The position numbers were made by a program, and so were the translations under genes. From Paenibacillus dokdonensis (GTDB lineage: Bacteria; Bacillota; Bacilli; Paenibacillales; Paenibacillaceae): 64,000 bases of DNA. Every line of letters starts with the position of its first letter. Positions within the stretch are counted from its first letter, which is position 1. The notes beneath the pieces are model-generated. The model searched no databases, was not told where the DNA came from, and saw only the letters and a program-made list of their open reading frames with translations. The stretch is taken from the NCBI RefSeq assembly GCF_004916975.1, contig NZ_STGQ01000001.1, positions 1,264,993-1,328,992 of the forward strand. Direction: 5' to 3'. This document shows, piece by piece, positions 1-8,354 of this stretch.

Positions 1-1
1 T

Positions 2-268
2 AATCCGTTTACCATTGATCCTTCCACACCGATTCTCCAAAAGGCTGCTGATGCCTATGAGCAGGTGTATGGAACACGTCCCGTATTCACCCGCGACGGC
101 GGATCGATTCCGATTGTAGAGACGTTCTCACGCGTGCTTGAAGCTCCTGTCGTCTGCATGGGCTTTGGTCTCCCGGATGAGAACCTCCATGCGCCTAACG
201 AGCATTTCAATCTGGAGAACTTCGACCAGGGTCTTTTGACCATCGTAGATTTCCTCAAAAGAGTATAA
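2..268 (+). CDS. M20-family peptidase, C-terminal part only
   Basis: The gene enters from the left edge and is open in frame 2 from the first full codon, so only about 88 C-terminal residues are visible. They resemble the end of zinc dipeptidases of the M20/M25/M40 family: a GGSIPIVETF segment followed by a MGFGLPDENLHAPNE segment, which in this family carries the last metal-binding histidine and closes the catalytic domain. The family hydrolyses dipeptides or N-acylated amino acids in the cytoplasm. The stop TAA at 266-268 is followed by a clear terminator. Family assignment rests on these two motifs; the substrate cannot be deduced. Confidence 0.75.
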   Translation, partial: NPFTIDPSTPILQKAADAYEQVYGTRPVFTRDGGSIPIVETFSRVLEAPVVCMGFGLPDENLHAPNEHFNLENFDQGLLTIVDFLKRV

Positions 269-278
269 TATCGACGGC

Positions 279-335
279 AAACAAACTGCCGGCTTGCAAG
301 GGGACTCCTTTGCTGCCTGCAGTTTGTTTTTTGTT
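279..335 (+). terminator. Rho-independent terminator after the M20 peptidase
   Basis: An 11-bp inverted repeat (279-289 with 319-329) is followed by a T-rich stretch. It lies 10 bases after the peptidase stop codon. The AT-rich stretch 360-440 beyond it probably contains the promoter of the next gene. Confidence 0.7.
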
Positions 336-456
336 TATTTCTCTTAAAAGGTTGATGCCGCCTCATATTTAAAATATAATTTTGATATATGAAATAAAAT
401 TTTATTTTATTAATACTATTTTGAAATATTTATTCTAATTCCTGGAGGGACTAATC

Positions 457-1413
457 GTGAACATTATTCCATTGGATGAGAAATGGCTTGAACCAATGTG
501 TGAGCTTTGGAATAAGGAGCTCGGAGATCATTTCCCTATGCGTGAACAGCTCATGCGGCAAAATACATTTCAGGATGAGAACGTTTACTTGGGAGGTTCC
601 AAGCTTGCGGTCAGCGAAGATGGTGAGCTTATAGGATTCGTTATCGCGAAAAAATGGCAGGAGCAGCAGCGTGAAATGCGCTTAGGCGACGGCGGTGGCT
701 GGATTCAGGCTATCCTGGTACGGAGCGATGCCAGAGGACAAGGAATCGGAAGCAGCTTGCTGGAGCAGGCAGAGAGAGCCCTCCGTGATGCAGGGGCAGA
801 GCTGGCTTACATCGGAAGAGACCCATGGCATTATATTCCTGGGATACCGAAATCTCTGCCTGACGCAAAGGCCTGGTTTGAGCGCAAGGGCTATGAAGTA
901 TTGTATGAAGTGTTTGACCTTGTAAATCAAACCAGCAAAGAAAACGGGCAGCGGCAGGAATACGTGGAAGGTGCATATTCACGGCTGCTGGAACAAAAGG
1001 ACAAGGAAGAGATGCTCCGCTTTTTCAAACGCTGCTTTCCTGGACGCTGGTATTATGAGGCGCAGTGCTACTGGGAACGTGGTGGACAAGGCCGGGAGTT
1101 CATTGGTCTATTTGCAGGCGATGAAATGATCGGTTTTTGCAGAGTGAATGATGCTGAGTCCCCTCTGATTGCTCAAAACACATATTGGGCGCCTCTTTTT
1201 GACAGTCCTCTTGGAGGAATCGGACCGCTTGGCGTGGACGATCGTTTCCGCGGAAAGGGTTATGGTCTTGCCATCGTTAAGGATGGAGTGGCGGAGCTGA
1301 CTAATCGCGGCATGAAGCATTTGGTGATCGACTGGACTGAGATTGTTGATTTCTATGCTAAGCTTGGCTTTTCGGTCTGGAAAGGGTATGATCTCGCCAA
1401 GAAGACATTATAA
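457..1413 (+). CDS. Tandem-GNAT N-acetyltransferase (318 aa)
   Basis: Acyl-CoA dependent acetyltransferase of the GNAT fold, cytoplasmic, acceptor unknown. Two GNAT units are visible. The N-terminal one has the acetyl-CoA loop RGQGIGSSLL near residue 96; the C-terminal one has RGKGYGLAIV near residue 267 followed by a final beta-bulge segment ending FYAKLGF. The start is GTG at 457, preceded by a GGAGG site at 443-447. The length of 318 aa fits two fused domains rather than one. The gene stands alone between the terminator at 279-335 and a small downstream gene with which it is probably cotranscribed (31-base gap). Substrate specificity is not predictable from sequence. Confidence 0.85.
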   Translation: MNIIPLDEKWLEPMCELWNKELGDHFPMREQLMRQNTFQDENVYLGGSKLAVSEDGELIGFVIAKKWQEQQREMRLGDGGGWIQAILVRSDARGQGIGSSLLEQAERALRDAGAELAYIGRDPWHYIPGIPKSLPDAKAWFERKGYEVLYEVFDLVNQTSKENGQRQEYVEGAYSRLLEQKDKEEMLRFFKRCFPGRWYYEAQCYWERGGQGREFIGLFAGDEMIGFCRVNDAESPLIAQNTYWAPLFDSPLGGIGPLGVDDRFRGKGYGLAIVKDGVAELTNRGMKHLVIDWTEIVDFYAKLGFSVWKGYDLAKKTL

Positions 1414-1444
1414 TAGTCGTTTTATTGCTAAAGGAGGAAGAGTA

Positions 1445-1693
1445 ATGGGATTTCTAAAATCAATTTGGAGATTTTTTGTCCCCAGAGAGAGAACGCTCAT
1501 CTTCACTTCTTTTCAGCAGGATGATTACGCGAGAATCAAAAACCGGCTGCAGCAAAGTGGCATTCCCCACCGGTCGCGTATTGTAAACTGGGACGGCGGC
1601 CGTGGATTCTCGCACACAAGAAGGATGCAGTATTCCATCTATGTGGACAAAGCAGATGAAAAATCTGCAGTGGAAGCAGCAGGATCAAAATAA
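1445..1693 (+). CDS. Small protein of unknown function (82 aa, weak DUF2007 resemblance)
   Basis: An 82-residue reading frame starts at ATG 1445, behind a strong AAAGGAGG site at 1430-1437. The N-terminus begins with a hydrophobic, arginine-containing stretch. The centre (LIFTSFQQDDYARIKNRLQQ then SGIPHRSRI) resembles the 'shift in a residue pair between chain copies' pattern of DUF2007-type putative signal-transducing proteins, where a helix precedes an SGIP turn. That resemblance is weak and by eye. It ends just before a terminator and is probably the second gene of a two-gene unit with the acetyltransferase. Confidence 0.65.
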   Translation: MGFLKSIWRFFVPRERTLIFTSFQQDDYARIKNRLQQSGIPHRSRIVNWDGGRGFSHTRRMQYSIYVDKADEKSAVEAAGSK

Positions 1694-1707
1694 TGTAACG
1701 CAGAAAA

Positions 1708-1740
1708 AAATCCCTGGGTGAATAGCCCGGGGATTCTTTT
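1708..1740. terminator. Terminator between convergent genes
   Basis: AATCCC-type stem around 1709-1720 pairs with the CCCGGGGATT half, followed by TTTT. It sits between a plus-strand gene ending at 1693 and a minus-strand gene ending at 1754, so it may serve both. Confidence 0.65.
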
Positions 1741-1753
1741 GGGTTGTGCTGGT

Positions 1754-2305
1754 TTAATTATCTAACGTTTTGGCAATGGTTGTGAAAATATCGTATTTTA
1801 ACTGATCGGGACTTTTGCGCTTTTGATTCTCATTCAAAAAATGATTCATCCGTTCAAAAAAACTTTTGGCTTCCTCCTCCGTCAAATAGACTTCGGAATG
1901 GGTCAGGTTGCCGAAAGGCTTCTCGCTGCTTTGAGCTTTTATAAAATTCTTTTTGTTCTCATCATATAGATCGGAAAGCAGCTTTTGCGTTTCCGACAAA
2001 AATATTTTCTTCGCAGCTTCGTCCGCGCCATCATCGCGCTTGATCCGTACTGCACCTTTAAATGACTCATAATATTTGGCGTTAATGCCGTTGATTTCCT
2101 TCGTGTGTACCAAAGTTATCAGGCCTATACTTTCAAGCTTCTTGGCATGGTAATAAACTTTTGCGGGAACTTCACCCATGTCATCGGCAATTTCTTTAAT
2201 CGTAGCCGGGTGGTCCATCCGCTGGAAATGATTTAATATTTTCATCCGGTAGGGATCAGAATATATCCGTATTTCTTCTATCGTGCTCAGTTCCTTCGTC
2301 TCCAA
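1754..2305 (-). CDS. ArsR/HTH_20-type transcriptional regulator (183 aa)
   Basis: A winged-helix DNA-binding protein. Residues about 8-90 form the wHTH: SDPYRMKILNHF (helix 1), ATIKEIADDM and KVYYHAKKLESIGL (helix-turn-helix with recognition helix), then a wing. The remaining 90 residues are helical and charged, and may form a dimer or ligand-binding part. It lies 96 bases downstream of the MFS exporter gene on the same strand. This suggests that it controls that gene, perhaps through the perfect palindrome at 3712-3730. The inducer is unknown. ArsR-like regulators are usually repressors released by ligand; this is family knowledge, not shown here. Confidence 0.8.
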   Translation of the reverse strand: METKELSTIEEIRIYSDPYRMKILNHFQRMDHPATIKEIADDMGEVPAKVYYHAKKLESIGLITLVHTKEINGINAKYYESFKGAVRIKRDDGADEAAKKIFLSETQKLLSDLYDENKKNFIKAQSSEKPFGNLTHSEVYLTEEEAKSFFERMNHFLNENQKRKSPDQLKYDIFTTIAKTLDN

Positions 2306-2401
2306 TACAAACGCACCTCATCATTTCTTGCATTTTCAATAAGCTTATTATAAAGCTCGAACTGATAAAGCACAAAGAATGTTTATTTTTAGAACAAAAT
2401 A

Positions 2402-3697
2402 TCACACGCTCATAAAGCTTTTTTGTGTCAGGAGTATTAGACCCGGAATGATCATTAAAATACCAAAGACAAGAAATAGAACATCCACGCTGAACCATGC
2501 ACCGGCAAAGCCGGCAATCAATCCGCCGAGCGGCATGGCACTGGTGCTGATCATGCTGGATAATGCACCAACACGCCCAAGCATTTCATGCGGCGTTACT
2601 TCCATCATGTAAGTAGAGACCGGTGTATTGACAAAAGAGATGGCGAGACCCATGCCGAAGCAGAATAGCGTTGCTGTATATAGTGGATACAAGGTGACCA
2701 ACGATGGAACATAGAGAAGCCCATAGCTTACTCCTAGCAATAGGTATCCAAAAACAATCAGTGTACTCTTTTTGTATTTAGCCCCTTGCTGGCTGACCCA
2801 TAAACTGCTGAGGATCATGCCTACAACCAGACTGATCCCAAGCAGGCTTAGCCCAAATGGGCCGGCATGCAGGATTTCTTTGACATACACGGGCTCCAGT
2901 ACATTGTAAGGTGTGAGACAGAAATTGACGAAGGCAGCGGCGAGCATGGTCAGAAGGATCATTTTTTGTCCTTTAACAAATAGCAGACCGGATTTAAATT
3001 CGGACCAATAGGTTTTTTTAGGCTTTTCTGTTTTTACATGATGAGGGACTTCAGAGGGTTCTTCTTCAAATCTAGGACGGACCCGGAAAAAGAGAAGCGC
3101 TGCAACCAAAAAGGTGAGAGCATCAGTGATCATGGCCCCGGATACTCCAATCAGAGCGATCAGTCCTCCTGCTGCTGCCAGTCCGGCGAGTTCGGCGGTA
3201 CGGGCAGCTGAAGAAGTTAACGAATTACCGCTAAGCAGCAGCTCCTTAGGGAGAATACGCGGCACGAGTGACATTTCTGCGGGTGTGGAGAAGCATTCAA
3301 AGGAGGAATTGATAAAAGTGAAGAAGAACAAATGCCATGGCTGCAGATAACCTAAAAAATAAAGCAGCGCTGTCAGCAATACCATGATACCCCGGCCTGT
3401 GTTCGCAAGAATCACGATCTTTTTCTTGGACCAGCGGTCTACCAATACGCCCGTAAACAGACTAAACGCAATTCCGGGGATGAAGTTGAGGGAAAAAAGG
3501 GTCCCCATGAGTACTTCAGAGCCTGTCAGCACATAAACCATCCAGCTGTAGGCGATCGAATCGATCGAATCTCCAAAGCGCGATATGATTTTCGCTGCCA
3601 TCATAATCAGATAAGACCTGTGTGCGCTTAGCGCACGAATACCTTGCCGCGGTTGCGGTTGAACCAGAACCGTTTCACTCATTGGGGACAACTCCAT
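2402..3697 (-). CDS. MFS transporter, DHA3/macrolide-efflux type (431 aa)
   Basis: A polytopic inner-membrane protein of about twelve hydrophobic helices, with the MFS signature loop between helices 2 and 3 visible as GVLVDRWSKKKIVI (about residue 80). The overall pattern (short cytoplasmic N-terminus, ISRFGDSIDSIAYSWMVYVL first helix) fits DHA3 drug/proton antiporters such as macrolide efflux pumps. Expected role: proton-driven export of a hydrophobic compound. Start ATG 3697 was taken because of the GGAG site just upstream; a second ATG 15 bases further in is possible. Upstream lie a TTGCAA/TAAAAT promoter and a 19-bp palindrome. The ArsR-like gene follows on the same strand. Confidence 0.85.
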   Translation of the reverse strand: MELSPMSETVLVQPQPRQGIRALSAHRSYLIMMAAKIISRFGDSIDSIAYSWMVYVLTGSEVLMGTLFSLNFIPGIAFSLFTGVLVDRWSKKKIVILANTGRGIMVLLTALLYFLGYLQPWHLFFFTFINSSFECFSTPAEMSLVPRILPKELLLSGNSLTSSAARTAELAGLAAAGGLIALIGVSGAMITDALTFLVAALLFFRVRPRFEEEPSEVPHHVKTEKPKKTYWSEFKSGLLFVKGQKMILLTMLAAAFVNFCLTPYNVLEPVYVKEILHAGPFGLSLLGISLVVGMILSSLWVSQQGAKYKKSTLIVFGYLLLGVSYGLLYVPSLVTLYPLYTATLFCFGMGLAISFVNTPVSTYMMEVTPHEMLGRVGALSSMISTSAMPLGGLIAGFAGAWFSVDVLFLVFGILMIIPGLILLTQKSFMSV

Positions 3698-3711
3698 TCA
3701 ACATTTGTTAA

Positions 3712-3766
3712 CGTTAAAATAATTTTAACGATAAATTTATTTTATTCATATTCGTATAAATTGCAA
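3712..3766 (-). promoter_or_regulatory. Promoter and palindromic operator of the MFS gene
   Basis: On the minus strand a TTGCAA -35 (3766-3761), 16-base spacer and TAAAAT -10 (3744-3739) precede a perfect 9-1-9 palindrome CGTTAAAATAATTTTAACG at 3712-3730. The palindrome covers the expected transcription start and lies 15 bases before the MFS start codon. Such a position suits a repressor site; the downstream ArsR-like protein is the obvious candidate binder. Confidence 0.6.
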
Positions 3767-3950
3767 GGGTTTTTTTGGGATTTTTTTTAAAGCTGTGTAT
3801 CTAGGCCTGTCTGCAAAATCCCGGCAGGTTTGGATAGATAAACAAAGCTTCATATAGAGAGGAGAATCAAGATGCAATAGATGGCTTGTTAAATTGACCT
3901 GCCTATTCAACGGCCTTGTTTCTGTATCTATAGGCTCATCCAGTTTGTTG

Positions 3951-4084
3951 TTGCAAACTATAATACGGGTGTGTTACAATTAACGCTGTTGTGTGGAATA
4001 CGGTGGTCCGCTGCGGATGATGAAGGAGAACAGCTGGTTTTCCGGAAGAGGCAAGAACACCTGTACGGAAGGAGGGAGTCCTAG
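3951..4084 (+). promoter_or_regulatory. rplS promoter and structured leader (L19-leader-like)
   Basis: TTGCAA (3951-3956), 18 bases, TACAAT (3975-3980) form a plausible SigA promoter. The leader starting near 3987 can fold: GCTGTT (3985-3990) pairs with AACAGC (4029-4034), enclosing a small CCG/CGG hairpin, and TTCCG (4040-4044) pairs with CGGAA (4066-4070) right beside the GGAGG site (4071-4075). Firmicutes are known to carry an autoregulatory L19 leader at this place. The fit here is by position and hand folding only. Between 3782 and 3950 there is no gene; an orphan GGAGA site followed by ATG CAA TAG occurs at about 3861-3880. Confidence 0.55.
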
Positions 4085-4429
4085 ATGAATATCCTACAAG
4101 CGATCACTCAAGAACAGCTTCGTAAAGATATCCCGAGTTTTCGTCCTGGCGACACTTTAAAAGTGCACGTTAAGGTAATCGAGGGATCTCGCGAACGTAT
4201 TCAGTTGTTCGAGGGTGTTGTAATTAAACGTCGCGGTGGCGGAATCAGTGAGACTTTTACAGTTCGTAAAATTTCTTACGGTGTTGGTGTGGAAAGAACT
4301 TTCCCGATCAACTCGCCTAAAATCGAGAAAATCGAAGTGGCTCGCCGTGGTAAAGTGCGTCGTGCGAAGCTTTATTATCTTCGTGAACTACGCGGTAAAG
4401 CAGCGAGAATTAAAGAAATTCGCCGTTAA
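4085..4429 (+). CDS. rplS: 50S ribosomal protein L19
   Basis: The 114-residue product matches bacterial L19 throughout: an N-terminal [13 protein letters not shown] segment, the [20 protein letters not shown] core and a basic C-terminus with [15 protein letters not shown]19 sits at the 30S-50S interface of the ribosome, contacting 23S and 16S rRNA. The start ATG 4085 follows GGAGG with a 9-base spacer. A terminator follows at 4448. In most related genomes rplS is the last gene of a run with rpsP, rimM and trmD; here those genes are not directly upstream, and a promoter and leader of its own precede it. Confidence 0.98.
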   Translation: MNILQAITQEQLRKDIPSFRPGDTLKVHVKVIEGSRERIQLFEGVVIKRRGGGISETFTVRKISYGVGVERTFPINSPKIEKIEVARRGKVRRAKLYYLRELRGKAARIKEIRR

Positions 4430-4447
4430 TAAACGGACAACGACAGA

Positions 4448-4475
4448 GGGCTTGATTTCAAGCCCTTTTCGTTTT
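4448..4475 (+). terminator. rplS terminator
   Basis: GGGCTTGA/TCAAGCCC hairpin followed by TTTTCGTTTT. A weaker second hairpin (GCTCC 4494-4498 with GGAGC 4504-4508, then TTTTCTTTT) follows it before lepB. Confidence 0.75.
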
Positions 4476-4578
4476 AGGATAAGAAATGTTACGGCTCCGT
4501 ATAGGAGCTTTTCTTTTCGGCAAAAAATGAAAATGCGTGGGACGCATTCAAATGTTTTCAAGGTGAGGACGGTGAAGT

Positions 4579-5199
4579 ATGCAGCAGGACATTCAGAATG
4601 ATGGGGTGGAACTTGGGGAGCAGGATCGTAAACCACCCAAAAAAGCGAAAAATGAAGTTGTGGAATGGCTTAAAGCGATTGTGATTGCTCTAATTCTGGT
4701 GGCTCTCATCCGCTGGCTTCTCTTTAAACCGTTTATTGTGGACGGACCTTCGATGCAACCTAATTTCCATACCGGAGAGCGGCTCATCGTCAATGAAATT
4801 CTGTATGATATCCGGGCTCCGCACCGCGGGGAAGTCATTGTATTCCATGTTCCTTCTGAAGGAAAAGACTTCATCAAACGGGTTATCGCCGTTGCAGGCG
4901 ATACGGTGAAGGTGGAAGGCGATACCGTATTGGTGAACGGCAAACCAGTCAATGAAACCTACATACAGGGCGCTATGGATACGAGTCATAAAGCAGGTCA
5001 ACTGTATAACGACAAAGACTTCCCGAACAGCGCATTTCCTGATGGTAAAGTGCCTGAAGGCCATATATTTGTCATGGGTGATAACCGTTCAGACAGTACG
5101 GACAGCCGTATGATTGGATACGTGCCGCTTGGCGACATCGTAGGGCGTGCAGATTTGATTTTCTGGCCGGTCAAGGATGTACATTTAATTAAACATTAA
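4579..5199 (+). CDS. lepB: Signal peptidase I (206 aa)
   Basis: Membrane-bound serine protease that removes signal peptides from exported preproteins on the outer face of the membrane. One transmembrane helix spans about residues 31-50 (after a charged lysine-rich N-terminus). The catalytic Ser58 lies in the DGPSMQPNF box and the general-base Lys100 in [14 protein letters not shown]. The late [11 protein letters not shown] box is also present, so all signature boxes are intact. The 206-aa length is typical of Gram-positive SipS-type enzymes. It lies between rplS and rbgA as in many Firmicutes. The gene symbol follows the family; sipS/sipT-style names are equally used. Confidence 0.96.
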   Translation: MQQDIQNDGVELGEQDRKPPKKAKNEVVEWLKAIVIALILVALIRWLLFKPFIVDGPSMQPNFHTGERLIVNEILYDIRAPHRGEVIVFHVPSEGKDFIKRVIAVAGDTVKVEGDTVLVNGKPVNETYIQGAMDTSHKAGQLYNDKDFPNSAFPDGKVPEGHIFVMGDNRSDSTDSRMIGYVPLGDIVGRADLIFWPVKDVHLIKH

Positions 5200-5249
5200 A
5201 CAATCCACCGATGCAGCGGCTGGTTGTAGGCAAAAATGAGGTGATGACG

Positions 5250-6116
5250 GTGACGATTCAATGGTTTCCTGGTCATATGACAAGAGCGCGCCGCCAAATA
5301 CAGGAAAAGCTGAAGCTGATTGACGTGGTCATCGAGCTGATCGATGCCCGTCTTCCGCTGTCCAGCCGCAATCCGATGATTGACGAAATATTGCAGGGCA
5401 AGCCGCGGCTCATCATTATGAATAAAGCGGATCTTGCGGATCCCGCGGTCACTAAGCAGTGGCAGGATTATTTTAAGGAGCAGGGCCATACGGCTTTTCC
5501 TGTAGACGCATCCACAGGAACCGGAGTAAAGGATATTCCGGGTCAGCTGAAACTGCTCCTGAAAGAAAAGATAGACCGGCAAATTGCCAAAGGTATGAAT
5601 CCGAGAGCCATTCGGGCACTGATTGTCGGTATTCCGAATGTCGGCAAATCCACGCTGATCAACCGCTTGGCCGGACGCAGCATCGCCGCAACAGGCGACC
5701 GTCCGGGTGTTACCAAAGGCCAGCAATGGATCAGGGTAGGCGGCGAGATCGAGCTCTTGGATACACCGGGTATACTCTGGCCGAAATTTGAAGACCAGAA
5801 TGTGGGCTACAAGTTGGCGGTGACGGGAGCAATTAAGGAAGAGATCCTTAATGTGGAGGATATTGCTTTTTTCGCGGTGAAATATCTGATCAGCTACTAT
5901 TGGGACTCATTCCGGGACCGGTTTGAGCTGGAAGACAGCACTCCGCATAATCCGGATGATAGCGATGAAATCGTAGCGATCATGGAAGCGGTTGGCCGTA
6001 AACGGGGCTGTTTGATCAGTGGAGGAAGGGTTGATCTTGAAAAAGCTTCCCGTACACTGCTGCGAGAGCTTCGTGCCGGTAAGATGGGCCGTTTCTCCAT
6101 GGAGTCCCCTTATTAA
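5250..6116 (+). CDS. rbgA: Ribosome biogenesis GTPase RbgA (YlqF)
   Basis: Circularly permuted GTPase required for late 50S subunit assembly. The permuted order is visible: G4 NKAD (about residue 60) comes before G1 GIPNVGKST (about residue 125) and G3 DTPG. The start is placed at GTG 5250, giving [10 protein letters not shown], which matches the usual N-terminus. It has a GAGGTG site at 5238-5243 with a 6-base spacer, whereas the in-frame ATG at 5244 touches the SD and an ATG at 5211 has none. The resulting 288 aa is close to the normal length. The C-terminal ANTAR-like helical domain follows residue 200. Terminator downstream. Confidence 0.96.
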   Translation: MTIQWFPGHMTRARRQIQEKLKLIDVVIELIDARLPLSSRNPMIDEILQGKPRLIIMNKADLADPAVTKQWQDYFKEQGHTAFPVDASTGTGVKDIPGQLKLLLKEKIDRQIAKGMNPRAIRALIVGIPNVGKSTLINRLAGRSIAATGDRPGVTKGQQWIRVGGEIELLDTPGILWPKFEDQNVGYKLAVTGAIKEEILNVEDIAFFAVKYLISYYWDSFRDRFELEDSTPHNPDDSDEIVAIMEAVGRKRGCLISGGRVDLEKASRTLLRELRAGKMGRFSMESPY

Positions 6117-6153
6117 TTGGCGAATGAAATAAAGTGAATAAAAGAGTTATAAG

Positions 6154-6178
6154 AAAGCCGCCGAAAGGCGGCTTTTTT
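6154..6178 (+). terminator. rbgA terminator
   Basis: AAGCCGCC/GGCGGCTT hairpin with AAA-type loop (CGAAAG region) followed by a T run. The next 190 bases to 6371 hold no gene and are AT-rich, presumably the deacetylase promoter. Confidence 0.85.
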
Positions 6179-6371
6179 GTTGTTTGAAGCATATTCTGTA
6201 ACATGTAGAAGGAAATGGATGTAAACGATATTAAGATATGGTAATCTCGAATGGAATGAACTAGAATCATTTTTAATTGTAACGGTCCACCTTTTGAAAT
6301 GATTGTTCATTATTTGAAATCATTCTATACCGCTTGGCAGATTCAGATTTATAGAATAAGGGGAGAAGAGT

Positions 6372-7544
6372 TTGAAGCGGAAATGGCTGATGGCGACGGG
6401 CGCTGGTTTATTATTGACGGCAGTTGTAAGTGAAATGTTGATCATGGGATCGGCACCCACAGTGTATTCTTCCAAGCAGCCGATCGAAATGAAAATAGGG
6501 GCTCCTATTCAGCCGGTAAGTCGTGAAAATACAACTATTCAACCCCCGAAAAATGAGAAAACGGGTGGAGATCCGGGCGTTAGTGGATTGCAGACTGGAT
6601 CAGCGATGCCTGGCAAAACCAAATCTCTTCAGGATACTTCCTTTCAAAATGAAAAGCCGGGCCGGATTTATTATCGCAACAAGGTTCTTACACTGATGTA
6701 CCACGAGGTGACTCCAGGCCAGAAGAACAAGCAAAGCCTGAATACAGGTAAGTTTGAGCAGCAGCTAAACCTGATGAAAGACAATGGTTTTCAATGGATT
6801 ACGATGAACCAATATGTCGATTTTGTCCGGCATGCCAAGCCCGTGCCTCCAAATGCGGTACTGATGACGTTTGATGATGGGTATGAGTCCTTTTATGAAT
6901 ATGTTTATCCGCTGCTGCTCAAATATCATGTACCGGCCACAAGTTTTCTGATTGTAAATACGATCGATAATCCCAAGCATATCGGGATTCCTAAACTGAG
7001 CTGGGAACAGATACAAACCATGCATGAGAACGGGGTGGACTTTTACAGCCATTCTTTTGATTCCCATGTTTACGCTCCTCTGGACGCAGCGGGGAACCGC
7101 TCCAAGGCTGTGCTGAAGGGGCCGGTTTACGTGAAAAATCTGGGGCGGAAAGAAACGAGCGGAGAATACCTCGCACGCGTGCGGAGTGACTTGGAGCAGG
7201 CCAACGCGATTCTCAGAGAAAAGCTTGGAAACACCATGAATGTCATCGCATTCCCGTATGGCGCATTTTCTCCGGCTTTGCTACGGGTATGCAAGGAGCT
7301 GGATACACCCGTTTCCTTCACCGTACTCTCAGGTATAAACAGACCCGGCGGCCTAAACGGTTACCGTGTGAATGCCGGCGGTGCGGCTAATGATCCGGTA
7401 GCATTGATTACTTTAATGAAAAATAACGCGGTTCCTACGGGTAAAAAGCAAAATACAGGGAAACCCGGAGCAGGGCAAGATCCGGTTACTAAACCTGAGC
7501 CGCCTTCGTCCAATAGAAATACTTCGAGTATTGATGCCGAATAG
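6372..7544 (+). CDS. Secreted polysaccharide deacetylase (390 aa)
   Basis: Carbohydrate esterase 4 (NodB-fold) enzyme. An N-terminal signal or anchor sequence covers residues 1-26. A low-complexity linker follows to about residue 95, and the catalytic domain runs from about 104 to 360. The metal-binding/catalytic motif TFDDGY is at 166-171, MYHEV at 109-113, and the histidine pair in YSHSFDSH at 225-232. It removes N-acetyl groups from a cell-wall or capsular polysaccharide outside the membrane; the substrate is not defined. The C-terminal 35 residues are Pro/Gly/Lys rich. Start is TTG 6372 with GGGGAGAAG upstream. It separates rbgA and rnhB, which are normally adjacent. Confidence 0.88.
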   Translation: MKRKWLMATGAGLLLTAVVSEMLIMGSAPTVYSSKQPIEMKIGAPIQPVSRENTTIQPPKNEKTGGDPGVSGLQTGSAMPGKTKSLQDTSFQNEKPGRIYYRNKVLTLMYHEVTPGQKNKQSLNTGKFEQQLNLMKDNGFQWITMNQYVDFVRHAKPVPPNAVLMTFDDGYESFYEYVYPLLLKYHVPATSFLIVNTIDNPKHIGIPKLSWEQIQTMHENGVDFYSHSFDSHVYAPLDAAGNRSKAVLKGPVYVKNLGRKETSGEYLARVRSDLEQANAILREKLGNTMNVIAFPYGAFSPALLRVCKELDTPVSFTVLSGINRPGGLNGYRVNAGGAANDPVALITLMKNNAVPTGKKQNTGKPGAGQDPVTKPEPPSSNRNTSSIDAE

Positions 7545-7656
7545 CAGAAACTACTGGAAAAGCCATGCAGTGAAGCCCCGGATCAAGTATAATGTTCAGA
7601 GCAGAAGCTATACGGACAGGGGAATATGAGGTCCGGGGAGAGCAAGGGGGAACAAC

Positions 7657-8277
7657 ATGACAGACTTGTTGATGTACGAGAAGGAATGCTGGGCACAGAC
7701 CTATCAATATATAGCAGGCGTAGATGAAGTAGGACGTGGATGCTTATTCGGAGATGTGGTAGCCGCCGCGGTCATTCTACCGGTTGGCTTGGTGCTTGAG
7801 GGTGTCGATGATTCTAAAAAGCTGAGTGAAAAGAAGCGTGAAGCACTGTATGATCTCATCATGGAGCAGGCCGTTGCCATTTCTGTCGGCTATGCCGATG
7901 CGGAGACGATTGATAGGATCAATATTAAGCAAGCGGCAAGGCTGGCGATGAAAAAGGCGGTATTGGGGCTGCCGGAAGCTGCAGATTATCTTCTGGTAGA
8001 CGCGGAGAAGGTGGATGTGGAGCTGCCGCAGCTGGCTATTATTAAAGGAGATGCGACCAGCCAGTCCATCGCCGCTGCGTCCATTATTGCCAAAGTAACG
8101 CGGGACAGGCTTTGCAAGGGTGAATGGGAAGCCAAATATCCCGAATACGGAATTGCGATACATAAAGGATATGCAACCAAACTGCATCGTGAGCAGATCA
8201 CCGCGATGGGGCCTACCCCGATGCACCGCAGAAGTTTTCTGAAAAATCTGGAGGTCGTCCAGCAAACCTTGTTCTGA
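7657..8277 (+). CDS. rnhB: Ribonuclease HII
   Basis: Endonuclease that cleaves the RNA strand of RNA-DNA hybrids and removes single ribonucleotides from DNA. The acidic active-site segment GVDEVGRGCLFGDVVAA is near residue 20, with Asp and Glu adjacent as in all RNase HII enzymes. Later family landmarks DSKKLSEKKRE, the KGDATSQSIAAASIIAKVTRD block and HKGYATKLHREQ are all present. Length 206 aa is normal. The ATG 7657 follows AAGGGGG. It begins the run rnhB - ylqG-like - ylqH - yraN. Confidence 0.97.
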   Translation: MTDLLMYEKECWAQTYQYIAGVDEVGRGCLFGDVVAAAVILPVGLVLEGVDDSKKLSEKKREALYDLIMEQAVAISVGYADAETIDRINIKQAARLAMKKAVLGLPEAADYLLVDAEKVDVELPQLAIIKGDATSQSIAAASIIAKVTRDRLCKGEWEAKYPEYGIAIHKGYATKLHREQITAMGPTPMHRRSFLKNLEVVQQTLF

Positions 8278-8354
8278 TCATATTTATTCACTGGCAGGAT
8301 GCTGGTGCCGATAAATAGAGAAAAGGGTTCGCTTCGATTGAAGGAGGAAGAGAC

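Noticed and set aside
5196..5726. A 176-codon minus-strand frame opposite rbgA
   Set aside because: Shadow of the RbgA coding sequence, without SD or domain.
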